Source: Chengkuizengella axinellae | GTDB lineage: Bacteria; Bacillota; Bacilli; Paenibacillales; KCTC-33759 | DNA: 64,000 nucleotides | Direction of reading: 5' to 3' | Assembly (NCBI RefSeq): GCF_030730905.1 | Contig: NZ_JAVAMP010000001.1 | Location: 124,001 to 188,000, forward strand | Shown: piece after piece, positions 37,324-46,945 of the stretch | Numbering within the stretch: position 1 is the first letter of the stretch | Layout: each line of letters opens with the position of its first letter | The notes under the pieces: generated by a model | Told to the model about the DNA's origin: nothing | Database searches by the model: none | What the model saw: only the letters and a program-made list of their open reading frames with translations | Made by a program: the position numbers and the translations under genes

Positions 37324-37779
37324 CTACGCCAGACTGATTCTCGTTGTCTTGCATGTAGAGATGGCATTTTTGTCTCCATTTGCTTGTTCTAAAATCACAA
37401 CTCCTTCTCCAACATCAAAAACTGAACCAGTTAAAGAATTGTCTCCACTTGGACCTAGAAAATCAACAGTTACAATTTGTCCTCTCATTGTATCAAATAG
37501 ATTAGTTGTGGGATCTTCACAACAAGCGCATTCCCCTTTATTTTTTTTAATGGGTTTTAATATTACATTTCGAAAACCAAGACCAACCTCAGATATATTA
37601 CATACTGGAATTGTACCTTCCCCAGTCACTGCTAGAAAATTATTAACAGAAAATAATTCTAAAGAACCTTCTGTACTTGTTAGAGTTGTTAACCCAATAA
37701 ATCCAGGTGCTAGTTGCTCCAAAATGGATTGAATTGGACACACACAACAATCACATATACTATTAGAAAAAAAGCTCAT
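37324..37779 (-). CDS. cysteine-rich two-module protein, family member 2
   Basis: A 151 aa member of the family first seen at 34199. Module one has ICDCCVCPIQSILEQL, module two KNKGECACCEDPTTNLFDTM, and the C-terminal cysteine is in ISTCKTTRI. It is shorter in both inter-module loops than the others. AAGGATG precedes the ATG. Its promoter keeps the shared layout, here with ATCCA instead of GTCCA at the key distance. Function is unknown; a cross-linked spore-surface role is an inference. Confidence 0.72.
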   Translation of the reverse strand: MSFFSNSICDCCVCPIQSILEQLAPGFIGLTTLTSTEGSLELFSVNNFLAVTGEGTIPVCNISEVGLGFRNVILKPIKKNKGECACCEDPTTNLFDTMRGQIVTVDFLGPSGDNSLTGSVFDVGEGVVILEQANGDKNAISTCKTTRISLA

Positions 37780-37811
37780 ATGAACACATCCTTAGAAAGT
37801 TTATAATGTGA

Positions 37812-37844
37812 TATTGTATGATTTTGAACATAAATTTGCTTGGA
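37812..37844 (-). promoter_or_regulatory. shared late-sporulation-like promoter, copy 2
   Basis: On the minus strand TCCA, 20 bases, CATACAATA. TCCAAGCAA matches the upstream box of the two beta-rich genes at 51239 and 51880; a second GTCCA lies four bases further upstream. Confidence 0.65.
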
Positions 37845-37964
37845 TGGACGTCTATTTTAATGAAAATATATGATTGACTATCTAGATTAAGATGAAACGA
37901 ACGTGGAATTGAAGTGAAGATTTGTTTAGATAAGATATGTTACAACTATTCACATTTAATAAAC

Positions 37965-37993
37965 AAAAACCCTTGATATATAAGGGTTTTTTT
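37965..37993 (+). terminator. intrinsic terminator-like hairpin
   Basis: AAAAACCCTT and AAGGGTTTTT arms followed by TTTCTTTTTT. No plus-strand gene lies directly before it; it may insulate the transporter operon. Confidence 0.7.
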
Positions 37994-38171
37994 CTTTTTT
38001 TAGGGGAAGTGCAACACAAAATAAGTAGATGAAAACAAAAAATGATGATTGTAATTAAAGAGAAATGGAGTGTAAAAACAACATTAGAAGGTTTCTTCCT
38101 TTCCAGCTTTCATGATAAATTGATTCCAGCAGTCGGACGCTAATATTACATAATGAGGAAGGAGACTATCG

Positions 38172-39155
38172 ATGAATAATTCAAACACAGCAATAGAACA
38201 AACCAGTTCAATAAAACAAGATTCTAAACCTACTAAAAAAAGTAAGCGATTACAAAAAGCTTGGAAGTACATAAAAAGAGATAAATATCTGTATATCATG
38301 TTATTTCCAGTTATCGTATATTTTTTAATTTTTAAATATGCTCCGTTATATGGTGAAATTATTGCCTTTAAAAATTATCGATTAGCAGATGGTATTAATG
38401 GGAGCGAATGGGTTGGATTTGAGCATTTTAGAAACCTGTTTGCCAGTCAAGAGTTTTACACTATATTCAGAAATACGTTATTACTTAATTTTTATAGTTT
38501 AGTTTTTGTATTTCCTGTACCGATTCTACTTGCACTTCTTCTAAACGAATTACGTGGAGAGGGCTACAAGAGAGTATTGCAAAACATCCTCTATATACCT
38601 CATTTTATCTCATGGGTTGTAATTGGAGGGATTTTGATTGCATTGTTGTCACCATCTACGGGTTTCATCAATTATGCATTACAATTCTTTGGATTAGAAC
38701 CAATTTATTTTATGGTAAGTAAATTTTGGTGGACCGTTTCTTTTATCGCATCGTCAGTATGGAAGGAAGCTGGATTTGGTACGATCCTTTATATGGCTGC
38801 CATTGCTGGAATCAGTCCTTCCCTATATGAAGCAGCAAAAATTGATGGGGCGAGTAAATTTAGGCAGATTTGGCACGTTACGCTTCCAGGCATTCGGAGT
38901 ACGATAGCGATATTGCTCATCCTTCAAGTAGGAAAAATTATGGATGTAGGTTTTGAACATATCTACGTTTTACAAAATCCTGCTGTAAGTGAAGTCGCCG
39001 AAGTTATTAGTACCTATGTGTATTCAAGAGGAATTATAAATTTACAGTATAGCTATACTACGGCGCTTGGATTATTTCAATCTATTATTGCCTTGATTCT
39101 AGTCGTTTCTGTAAACCGTATCGTTAAAGCATTAGGTGAAAGGGGATTGTGGTAA
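38172..39155 (+). CDS. ABC sugar transporter permease (LplB-like)
   Basis: Inner-membrane permease of 327 aa of the CUT1 polysaccharide/oligosaccharide group typical of Paenibacillus. A basic N-terminal tail of about 35 residues precedes six predicted membrane segments. The EAA loop reads YEAAKIDGASKFRQIWHVTLPGI. GAGGAAGGAG lies before the ATG. The stop overlaps the start of the second permease (TAATG). With the genes at 39155 and 40082 it forms a complete importer apart from the ATPase, which is usually encoded elsewhere (MsmX type). Confidence 0.92.
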   Translation: MNNSNTAIEQTSSIKQDSKPTKKSKRLQKAWKYIKRDKYLYIMLFPVIVYFLIFKYAPLYGEIIAFKNYRLADGINGSEWVGFEHFRNLFASQEFYTIFRNTLLLNFYSLVFVFPVPILLALLLNELRGEGYKRVLQNILYIPHFISWVVIGGILIALLSPSTGFINYALQFFGLEPIYFMVSKFWWTVSFIASSVWKEAGFGTILYMAAIAGISPSLYEAAKIDGASKFRQIWHVTLPGIRSTIAILLILQVGKIMDVGFEHIYVLQNPAVSEVAEVISTYVYSRGIINLQYSYTTALGLFQSIIALILVVSVNRIVKALGERGLW

Positions 39156-40030
39156 TGCAAAAATCGAAAACTGAAGTTTTTTTTACATGGTTTAACATTA
39201 TCTTTTTAGCTCTATGTGCTTTTGCTACTTTGTTTCCTTTCTTGAATGTCATTGCAGTTTCGTTTAGCAGTGGTAGAGCAATCAATGCTGGAGAAGTATT
39301 TCTATGGCCAATTGAATTTAACTTTGATGCCTATAAACAAATTATTGATGATGGACAACTGTTTGTAGCCATGAAAAATTCCATTATTATCACAGTGGTA
39401 GGTACAGCGCTTAACATGGTATTTACTATTTTATGTGCATATCCATTGTCTAAAACAAGAGTGAAGGGTAGAAATGTGATACTCATGGGGATCTTGTTTA
39501 CCATGTTGTTCAGTGGAGGGTTAATTCCTCAATTTTTATTAGTAGGTAATTTGGGATTAATGAATACTTACTGGGCTCTATGGCTTCCCTCTTTGATCAG
39601 TGTTTACAATATGTTTGTCATGAAGACGTTTTTTGAAGGATTGCCAGAAGAGCTGGAAGAATCTGCTTCAATGGATGGCGCTAAGGATTTTACAATTTTA
39701 TTGAGGATCGTGCTTCCGTTATCTATGCCTGTTATCGCTGCATTAACTTTATTCTATGCCGTTGGTCATTGGAACGCATATCAGAGTGTTTTAATTTACA
39801 TTCAGAGTAGTGAAAAGCTATCCCTCACAGTAAAACTGTTTCAAATGATAGATCTTGTCAGTCCAGAACTGCTAGACAGCGGAGAAGGAACTGAAAATGA
39901 TGTGGTATTAACTGAGCAAGCAATCAGGTCTGCTGCTATTTTCATCTCTATGCTTCCTATATTAGCGGTGTACCCATTCTTACAAAAGTACTTTATCAAG
40001 GGGGTGTTGATCGGTTCGGTCAAAGGTTAA
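39155..40030 (+). CDS. ABC sugar transporter permease (LplC/YtcP-like)
   Basis: Second CUT1 permease, 291 aa, six membrane segments. The EAA loop is ELEESASMDGAKDFTILLRIVLPLS. The ATG overlaps the stop of the first permease by one base and follows AAAGGGGATTG. An upstream in-frame GTG is less likely. The lipoprotein gene follows after 51 bp. Confidence 0.92.
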   Translation: MQKSKTEVFFTWFNIIFLALCAFATLFPFLNVIAVSFSSGRAINAGEVFLWPIEFNFDAYKQIIDDGQLFVAMKNSIIITVVGTALNMVFTILCAYPLSKTRVKGRNVILMGILFTMLFSGGLIPQFLLVGNLGLMNTYWALWLPSLISVYNMFVMKTFFEGLPEELEESASMDGAKDFTILLRIVLPLSMPVIAALTLFYAVGHWNAYQSVLIYIQSSEKLSLTVKLFQMIDLVSPELLDSGEGTENDVVLTEQAIRSAAIFISMLPILAVYPFLQKYFIKGVLIGSVKG

Positions 40031-40081
40031 GTTTGATAAATGAAGTGAAACGCTTTATATTAAAATTGGGGAGGAAATATC

Positions 40082-41674
40082 ATGAACAAATCTAGTAAGA
40101 AGTGGCTCTTAGTGTTACTTACAATAGTGATGGTGATGGTACCCGTTTTAACAGCTTGCGGAGATAGCAGCTCTGAAGGGGAGGCAGATCAACCAAGTAA
40201 AGATGAACCTCAGGCAACTGCAGAAGGAAGTGAAAAGGATCCATATGATGATCTTCCAAAAGAGTTAAGCATTTCCACGTTAGATAGAGGGCGAGTATCC
40301 AGTGATGAGGGAACATATGAAGAAAACCGTTGGGTAGATTACATACGTGAGGAATCTGGTATAGATGTATCTATTGTTCCAGTGCCTCGTAAACAGTCAT
40401 ATGAAAAGTTAAACGTGCTGGTTGCTGCGGGTCAAGCACCAGATCTAATTTGGGAATATAGTCGTGATTATATGGGTAACTTGGTAACTCAAGGTGCTAT
40501 ACAACCAATAGGAGAATATATTGAAAAATACAGTACGTCGTATAAAGAATATTTAGAAGAAAACCCTGATTTGCTTCCTCTAATGACATTTGAAGGAGAA
40601 ATCTATGCTGCAACATCAAGAAGAGCAAATAAAGCAAATCACGGGATGTTTATTCGTCAGGATTGGTTAGATGAACTAGGGTTGGATATACCAAAAACGA
40701 TGGATGAATTACTTGCAGTAGCAGAGGCTTTCAAAGAAGCGAAACCAGACAGCATTCCTATTGTTGGAAAACAGACCTTTGTTACGATTGAAGCCATGTA
40801 CGGCATGAGACAAGATAGATGGTTCCTAGAAGATGATAAAATGACCTATGGAGCAACCATGGATCGTTATGCTGAAGTTTTAGATGTATCTAAGACATTA
40901 TATGAAAACGGATTAATTGATACAGAATTCCTAACAGATACGAATAACCAACGTGCAATACAATTCTGGACGACAGGGAAAGCAGGGATGATCACATATA
41001 ACTGGGGTAGTGCAGGTGCTCATAACATTATGAAAGACCTATACACTAACGATCCAGATGCTGTAGTAGTACCTTTAGAACCAGTTGAAACACCATATGG
41101 CAACAATGGACTTTATCAGGAAACGGATGCCTTCATCTATGTTGCTTTTAATAAAGATATGAAAAATCCAAAGGCTGCGATTGAGTATTTAGATTGGATG
41201 ATTGATGGTGGCTGGGTACAGCTTGTGAATGGTGAAGAAGGCATTCATAGTGAATTGGTAGATGGCGTGTATAAAGAACTAGATGCCGAGAAATTCAAAA
41301 AAGAAGTGTATTATGCACCAGAATATGGAGTGGTGAGAGATCAAACATTTACACCTGAGGAGATCGTAGTCAAAGCTGCAGATGATGAGATATCTCAAAA
41401 GGTTGCAAGTATGATAACAGATTCATGGTATGCTCAAACAAAGTATCCTTGGAGAAGAGATTTCCCTTACCAGCCAAGCTTTGCTGAATTTAGTGAGATT
41501 GAACCTACTATAGATACGATTGTTGAAGAAGTTCGTACGAAAATATTACTGCAATCAGATAAAGATGGTGCATGGGGACTGGAAGAAATCAGAAATGAAT
41601 GGGAAAGAATTGGTGGATTGGAAGCAGACAAGGCTGCACAAGAATGGTATAATGCGAATAAAGATAGTTTCTAA
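40082..41674 (+). CDS. extracellular sugar-binding lipoprotein (LplA-like)
   Basis: Substrate-binding protein of 530 aa anchored by lipobox LTAC (signal peptide 1-22, then CGDSSSEGE and an acidic linker). It has the size and aromatic-rich pattern of the large LplA-type binding proteins for oligosaccharides. GGGGAGG precedes the ATG. Neighbours (CE15-like esterases and a membrane AraC regulator) suggest the ligand is a plant-wall oligosaccharide with uronic acid, but this is inference. Confidence 0.92.
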   Translation: MNKSSKKWLLVLLTIVMVMVPVLTACGDSSSEGEADQPSKDEPQATAEGSEKDPYDDLPKELSISTLDRGRVSSDEGTYEENRWVDYIREESGIDVSIVPVPRKQSYEKLNVLVAAGQAPDLIWEYSRDYMGNLVTQGAIQPIGEYIEKYSTSYKEYLEENPDLLPLMTFEGEIYAATSRRANKANHGMFIRQDWLDELGLDIPKTMDELLAVAEAFKEAKPDSIPIVGKQTFVTIEAMYGMRQDRWFLEDDKMTYGATMDRYAEVLDVSKTLYENGLIDTEFLTDTNNQRAIQFWTTGKAGMITYNWGSAGAHNIMKDLYTNDPDAVVVPLEPVETPYGNNGLYQETDAFIYVAFNKDMKNPKAAIEYLDWMIDGGWVQLVNGEEGIHSELVDGVYKELDAEKFKKEVYYAPEYGVVRDQTFTPEEIVVKAADDEISQKVASMITDSWYAQTKYPWRRDFPYQPSFAEFSEIEPTIDTIVEEVRTKILLQSDKDGAWGLEEIRNEWERIGGLEADKAAQEWYNANKDSF

Positions 41675-41724
41675 ACGTATAAACTAATATAACATTTAAT
41701 ATTACAGGAACAGGGGATGACAGC

Positions 41725-44031
41725 ATGCAAAACCAATTGATGAGGAAATTGATCTTGGTCTTGTTGATTCTCCTGTTTCTTTTTGTTTCTGTAACCGCGT
41801 TCATTTCCTATTTTTTACTAAATAATAGACTTACAGATGAATTGGAAAATACGAATATGCAGTTATTAAGTCAGATTGATCAAAAGCTGGAACTTGTGCT
41901 GCAGCATGTAGATAAATTATCTTTTCAAACGTTGTCAGATGAAGAAGTTAAAGACTTTCTCGATGCTGAGATTACTGGACGGGAAAGACTAGAAAATTCA
42001 TTCAATGTGACAACATTAATGACAAATATGATTAATAGTGATGAATACATTTTTTCAATAGATTTGTATTCTTTTCAAAATAAACAGAATCTCTCATCTT
42101 ATTTTTCAAGTGATGATCTAATTAACTTTGAATGGTTGGATCAATTTGAAAAGTATGAAGGATATTTTGATTGGATGACAACTAGAAGGTTAATGATTCA
42201 GAGTGGTAATTACCCTATTTATCGTGATGTAGTCACATTAGCAAGAAAATATCCTATCATTTCCCCAAATCCTCGTGGTGTTATAGCTATTAATATTAAA
42301 GAAGAAGAATTATATTCCTTATTAGGAAATGATAGAGATGTTCAAATAGAATATACATTTATAGTGGATGATAAAGGACAAGTCGTACTTCATCATGATA
42401 ACGATAAATTAGGTAAAGATATTAGTGAATACACCTATATTAAATCCTTGTTGAATAGTAGACAAGATCATGGAATTGTTCAGGCAGAAGTGAATGGTAC
42501 AGAATCTACTGTTTTTTACCTGACTTCTAGTTATACAGATTGGAAGATCATTAGAGTTATCCCGGATGTTAGATATGATGAATCTCTTGTCGCATTAAGG
42601 AATACGATCTTTTTTATTGCTATGTTTTTGTTTGCAATTGCAGCTATTTCGGGCGTTTTTGCAGCATTTTGGACGTTTAAACCAATGAATCGTTTCTTTA
42701 CTTCAATGTCTACGAAGTTAAATATGCATTCACATAACCGTCCTGTGAGTGAGAACTCAAGTGATTTTGCTTATTTTGAATCGATGGTTGAAAATGTTTT
42801 AAATGATAGAGCTAGATTGCAAACTCAGATTGTTGAGACTAAACCGATCATGAAATGGCGTTTATTGATGGAATTGCTTTTTAATTATCGTGCTAATTTC
42901 ACAGAATTGAAAACCTATATGGATTTGCACGGTATACATCTTTACTCAAACCATTTTGTGGTGATGAGTATTGAATTTGATGATAAAGAGAATATAACAA
43001 ATCTTAAGGATTTGCATCTATATACTTATGCGTTATGTAATGTTGTTGAAGAGTTGATTAATGCAGAAAGCAAAGGTGCAGCGATTGAACTGGAGAATGG
43101 ACAATGCGCTGTCATTATGAGCTTTGACGATGAAGAAGATACTGAAAAACAAGTTATTAGAGCTGTTTCAGTAGCAGATATGATTAAGAATTTTGTGATG
43201 GAATCTTTTAAAAGAACGGTTACGATCGGAATAGGCGGTAGTGTATATTCTATGAAAGATATTCATTTATCATACAAACAGTCACAAGAGGTGTTGAAAT
43301 ATAAATTAATTATGGGGAATAATACCGTCATTACAGCGGATGATACGGTTGGTTACCAATCGCGTGAATACCAAAGGTTGTTGGCCATGTCAGACAGCAT
43401 CATCGATGCACTCAAAGTGGGAGATGGAGATAAGCTGCGCAAACATTTGCGGAAATGGTTTGATGACATAGCACAACATAAAATTCCACCAGATATGATT
43501 AAACATTTAAATACTCAATGTTTAATGAGAGCTGCTACAGTAGCAGATGAAGTAGGAGTTCCTCTTGATGAACTCATTCCATCTCATCATGTTTATGATT
43601 CTTTGAATCAATTAGAGAGACTGGATAAAATACAAGCTTTTATGGTTAAAATGCTTGAAGAATTTATGGAACGAATTAAAGTGAAAAGAAATAGCAGAGA
43701 GAAAAATGACCTTATAGAAAAGGTACTTAAGTATATTCAAAAACATTATACAAGAAGTGATCTATCTTTAAATTACTTAGCTGATCATTTCCATGTTAGT
43801 GTATCTCATTTAAGCAAATTGTTTAAAGAGTATACTTCAAGTAATTTCACTGATTATTTGATGGAGATACGAATTAATAGATCCAAACAATTATTAGCAG
43901 AATCGAATAAAAAAGTGAAGGAAATCGCTGAAACAGTTGGATATACGAATGTAAATAGCTTTGTGCGGGTCTTTAAGAAGATGACGGGCTTGACACCAAG
44001 TGAATATAGAGAGAAGAAAAGGTTGAAATGA
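41725..44031 (+). CDS. membrane AraC-family regulator of the transporter cluster
   Basis: A 768 aa regulator common beside LplABC-like operons in Paenibacillus. Membrane helix one is at about 8-30, an extracellular sensor (Cache-like) at about 31-290, helix two at about 292-316, a cytoplasmic linker and degenerate domain, and a C-terminal AraC helix-turn-helix pair at about 672-768 (LSLNYLADHFHVSVSHLSKLF, VNSFVRVFKKMTGLTPSEYR). It likely senses an external saccharide and controls the operon. It ends at 44031, with a strong terminator 135 bp later. Confidence 0.9.
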   Translation: MQNQLMRKLILVLLILLFLFVSVTAFISYFLLNNRLTDELENTNMQLLSQIDQKLELVLQHVDKLSFQTLSDEEVKDFLDAEITGRERLENSFNVTTLMTNMINSDEYIFSIDLYSFQNKQNLSSYFSSDDLINFEWLDQFEKYEGYFDWMTTRRLMIQSGNYPIYRDVVTLARKYPIISPNPRGVIAINIKEEELYSLLGNDRDVQIEYTFIVDDKGQVVLHHDNDKLGKDISEYTYIKSLLNSRQDHGIVQAEVNGTESTVFYLTSSYTDWKIIRVIPDVRYDESLVALRNTIFFIAMFLFAIAAISGVFAAFWTFKPMNRFFTSMSTKLNMHSHNRPVSENSSDFAYFESMVENVLNDRARLQTQIVETKPIMKWRLLMELLFNYRANFTELKTYMDLHGIHLYSNHFVVMSIEFDDKENITNLKDLHLYTYALCNVVEELINAESKGAAIELENGQCAVIMSFDDEEDTEKQVIRAVSVADMIKNFVMESFKRTVTIGIGGSVYSMKDIHLSYKQSQEVLKYKLIMGNNTVITADDTVGYQSREYQRLLAMSDSIIDALKVGDGDKLRKHLRKWFDDIAQHKIPPDMIKHLNTQCLMRAATVADEVGVPLDELIPSHHVYDSLNQLERLDKIQAFMVKMLEEFMERIKVKRNSREKNDLIEKVLKYIQKHYTRSDLSLNYLADHFHVSVSHLSKLFKEYTSSNFTDYLMEIRINRSKQLLAESNKKVKEIAETVGYTNVNSFVRVFKKMTGLTPSEYREKKRLK

Positions 44032-44165
44032 CTCGTATAAGCAAAGCTTAAACATTGGGAAATCTGATGTAGATTCTACTCCATCTGATTAGGGAGATAC
44101 TAGCTATAGAGATGTGAGTCTTTACGCTAATCTATATAGTAGGATAAGGTAGTAAACAATTCAAT

Positions 44166-44195
44166 AAAATTGGGCAGGTTAACCTGCCCAATTTT
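44166..44195. terminator. terminator of the transporter operon
   Basis: Perfect hairpin AAAATTGGGCAGG-TTAA-CCTGCCCAATTTT. Confidence 0.88.
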
Positions 44196-44305
44196 ATATA
44201 TAGAAAGCCGAAACCTTATATTCAAGGACTGTTGTCATTAATTGTATTTATGTTAAGCAAAAATAGGAATATGACCCTCAAAGTTCCTTATCTTATCACT
44301 GTCTA

Positions 44306-44440
44306 AATGCTGTAAGTCTACCTCTACTAAGAGAGGTAAGATATATGAATGTAATCACTAAGAATTTCTGCATCGTGCGGTTTTTCCATGCATAGTGATT
44401 GGCCTCACATGAAGGTAGTCAACCACATGGTTTACATCAA
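44306..44440 (+). repeat. structured element C, IS200/IS605 right-end / omega-RNA-like
   Basis: Starts ATGCTGTAAGTCTACCTC, close to the start of the repeats at 11968 and 24372, with hairpin ACCTCT-ACTAAG-AGAGGT. Then comes a stacked two-helix structure: AATCACTA pairs with TAGTGATT, and TGCAT with ATGCA inside. A CACATG...CCACATGG segment ends at TTTACATCAA. Such a layout resembles the structured right end of IS200/IS605 elements, but no tnpA or tnpB is present. Confidence 0.45.
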
Positions 44441-44505
44441 ATTGAATATTATACCGCATACATAAAAAAGAAATCAATCAAAAGGAAGAGCTTAAATAAT
44501 ATTAG

Positions 44506-44519
44506 GGTAAGCGCTTTAC
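44506..44519 (+). promoter_or_regulatory. cre-like site before the esterase genes
   Basis: GGTAAGCGCTTTAC keeps the AAGCGCTT core of cre but deviates at the edges. It is 45 bp before the first esterase start. Confidence 0.35.
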
Positions 44520-44563
44520 TTATTGTGGGTTTTGGAATAAAATTGTATAAAGGAGTGAATTTC

Positions 44564-45715
44564 ATGCAAGAAAGTTCAATAACAAAACATTTGATTGAGG
44601 AAAGTGGAGAACGCAAACTGCCAGATCCGTTATATACAAATGCAGGTGAACAAATTATATCGACAGAACAATGGGAATCCAATCGTAGACCTGAATTATT
44701 GGAGATGTTTAAAGAACATATTTATGGACGCAGTCCTGTAAATAGACCTGATTCCTTATCTTTTAATGTAGTAGAAACAAAATCCGTGATGGAAGGAAAT
44801 GCAGTTCTAAAGAAGGTAGATATTTCTTTTGAAGGTCCTGGAGGTAAAGGAATAATTCATTTGAAAGTATTTGTTCCTACAAATCTTAAAAAACCTGCAC
44901 CTGCATTTGTACTAATCAATAAATTTAATGATGAGCAGGAAAGAAAAGAGATGTGGGGGTACTCCCCAGAGAAGAGTATGATTGAAAGAGGATATGGAGC
45001 TGTATTTTATTGTACAGCAGATGTTGATCCAGATGAGCATGATGAGTTCAAAAATGGTGTGCATGGAATTTATGATGAAGAGCAGCGTCCATCAGATGCT
45101 TGGGGAACGATTGCAGCATGGGCATGGGGAGCCAGTAGAGTTATGGACTATCTTGAAACGGATACAGACATTGATTCTGACAAGGTTGCAATTGTAGGTC
45201 ATTCTCGAAGTGGAAAAACGGCATTATGGACAGGGGCTTTGGACGAGCGCTTCGCTTTTGTAATTAGTAATGAAAGCGGTAGCACTGGGGCGGCCATTTC
45301 TCGTGGAAAGATAGGAGAAACAATTAACCAAATTAATACGAAATTCCCTCATTGGTTTAACGATAACTATAAATCTTTTAATGATCGGGAATTTGAGCTG
45401 CCAGTGGATCAGCATATGCTTTTATCCATGATTGCTCCTCGTCCAATCTATGTTGCTAGTGCTTCAGAAGATCTATGGTGTGATCCAGAATCTGAATTTT
45501 TATCTCTATCATTTGCGACTTCAGTGTACCAATTATATGGTTTTAAAGGCTTAGGTACTAAGCAGCCCCCACCTATTGATTCACCCATTATTGGCGATCA
45601 GATGGGATATCATAATAGATATGGTAAGCATAAATTAAAAGAGTATGATTTAGTGCAGTTCATGAACTTTTGGGATGGATATTTTGAAAAAGAAAATGGA
45701 CATAAAAAGGGTTAG
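44564..45715 (+). CDS. CE15-like carbohydrate esterase, paralog 1
   Basis: Alpha/beta hydrolase of 383 aa related to CE15 glucuronoyl esterases. The nucleophile serine is in VGHSRSGKTALW, an acidic residue in NESGSTGAAISRG, and a candidate catalytic histidine in QMGYHNRYGKHK. No signal peptide, so it would act on imported oligosaccharides. The ATG at 44564 follows AAAGGAGTG; the frame extends upstream into the repeat element. A close paralog follows after 32 bp. It probably de-esterifies uronate-containing oligomers; the exact bond is not known. Confidence 0.85.
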   Translation: MQESSITKHLIEESGERKLPDPLYTNAGEQIISTEQWESNRRPELLEMFKEHIYGRSPVNRPDSLSFNVVETKSVMEGNAVLKKVDISFEGPGGKGIIHLKVFVPTNLKKPAPAFVLINKFNDEQERKEMWGYSPEKSMIERGYGAVFYCTADVDPDEHDEFKNGVHGIYDEEQRPSDAWGTIAAWAWGASRVMDYLETDTDIDSDKVAIVGHSRSGKTALWTGALDERFAFVISNESGSTGAAISRGKIGETINQINTKFPHWFNDNYKSFNDREFELPVDQHMLLSMIAPRPIYVASASEDLWCDPESEFLSLSFATSVYQLYGFKGLGTKQPPPIDSPIIGDQMGYHNRYGKHKLKEYDLVQFMNFWDGYFEKENGHKKG

Positions 45716-45747
45716 CGAACTACATTACATTGAGGAGTTGAATTGAT

Positions 45748-46884
45748 GTGAAAGATTCATTAACGGAATATTTAATTGCAGCCAGTGGAGAACGTAAGGT
45801 TCCAGATACACTTTATACACAAAAAGGCGAAAAAGTGACTGCTGCAGAACAATGGGAACAAGTTCGTCGTCCTGAAGTATTAGCGCTTTTTCGAGAGCAT
45901 GTTTATGGGGTGAACCCTGTAGAAAGACCAGATTCTTTATCATTTAATATAGTAGAAACAAAAGAAGGTATGATGGGTGGGAAAGCAACTCGAAAGCAGG
46001 TAGATATCTCTTTTGAGGGACCTGGTGGAAAAGGCACAATTCGCTTGTTATTATTTGTGCCTTCAAAACAAAAAAAACCAGTCCCTGCATTTTTATTGAT
46101 AAATAAACGAGGGCTAGATCATATGGATCCTGAAAGAGAGAAAAGGTCTGGATATTGGCCAGCAGAATCCATCGTTGAAAGAGGTTATGCAGCAGCTGTA
46201 TTTTGGACAAATGATGTGGATCCAGATGAACATGATGAATTTAAAAATGGAGTACATGGGATATTTGATGATAAAGAACGCCCTTCCAATGCATGGGGTA
46301 CGATTGGTGCTTGGGCATGGGGAGCTAGCAGAGTAATGGATTATTTGGAAGCGGATTCAGATATTGATGCAGATCGAGTCGCGGTTGCAGGGCATTCCAG
46401 AACAGGAAAAACGGCATTGTGGGCAGGAGCTGTAGATGAGCGTTTTGCGTTTGTGATTAGTAATGATTCAGGAAACACAGGTGCTGCAATTTCTCGTGGA
46501 AAGATAGGGGAAACAATTAACCAAATTAATACAAAATTTCCTCATTGGTTTAATGAAAACTATAAAACTTATAATGATAAAGAATTTGATCTCCCTATAG
46601 ATCAGCATATGTTATTATCTCTGATTGCTCCACGTTCAGTCTATGTGGCTAGCGCTACAGAAGATGAATGGGCAGATCCCAAATCAGAATTTCTATCTCT
46701 TGTTTACGCGACTCCAGTCTACCAATTATATGGATTTAATGGACTGGGGACAAATCAATTTCCACAGCCTGAATCTCCCATCATTGGGGATAAAATGGGG
46801 CATCACATTAGAATCGGTAAACATAATTTAACACAATATGATTGGGAGCAATTTATAAACTTTTGGGATCAAATTGATAAATAA
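45748..46884 (+). CDS. CE15-like carbohydrate esterase, paralog 2
   Basis: A 378 aa paralog of the preceding gene, very similar along its length (e.g. RGKIGETINQINTKFPHWFN is the same in both). The serine motif is AGHSRTGKTALW. The acidic position is D (NDSGNTGAA) instead of E in paralog 1. A GTG start follows GAGGAG. Also without signal peptide. The pair suggests division of labour between two substrates or dosage. Confidence 0.85.
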   Translation: MKDSLTEYLIAASGERKVPDTLYTQKGEKVTAAEQWEQVRRPEVLALFREHVYGVNPVERPDSLSFNIVETKEGMMGGKATRKQVDISFEGPGGKGTIRLLLFVPSKQKKPVPAFLLINKRGLDHMDPEREKRSGYWPAESIVERGYAAAVFWTNDVDPDEHDEFKNGVHGIFDDKERPSNAWGTIGAWAWGASRVMDYLEADSDIDADRVAVAGHSRTGKTALWAGAVDERFAFVISNDSGNTGAAISRGKIGETINQINTKFPHWFNENYKTYNDKEFDLPIDQHMLLSLIAPRSVYVASATEDEWADPKSEFLSLVYATPVYQLYGFNGLGTNQFPQPESPIIGDKMGHHIRIGKHNLTQYDWEQFINFWDQIDK

Positions 46885-46945
46885 AAGAAACACAACTGAT
46901 ATAAAAGTCTTATGAAAGATAAAAATATATTGGGAGTGACACAAA

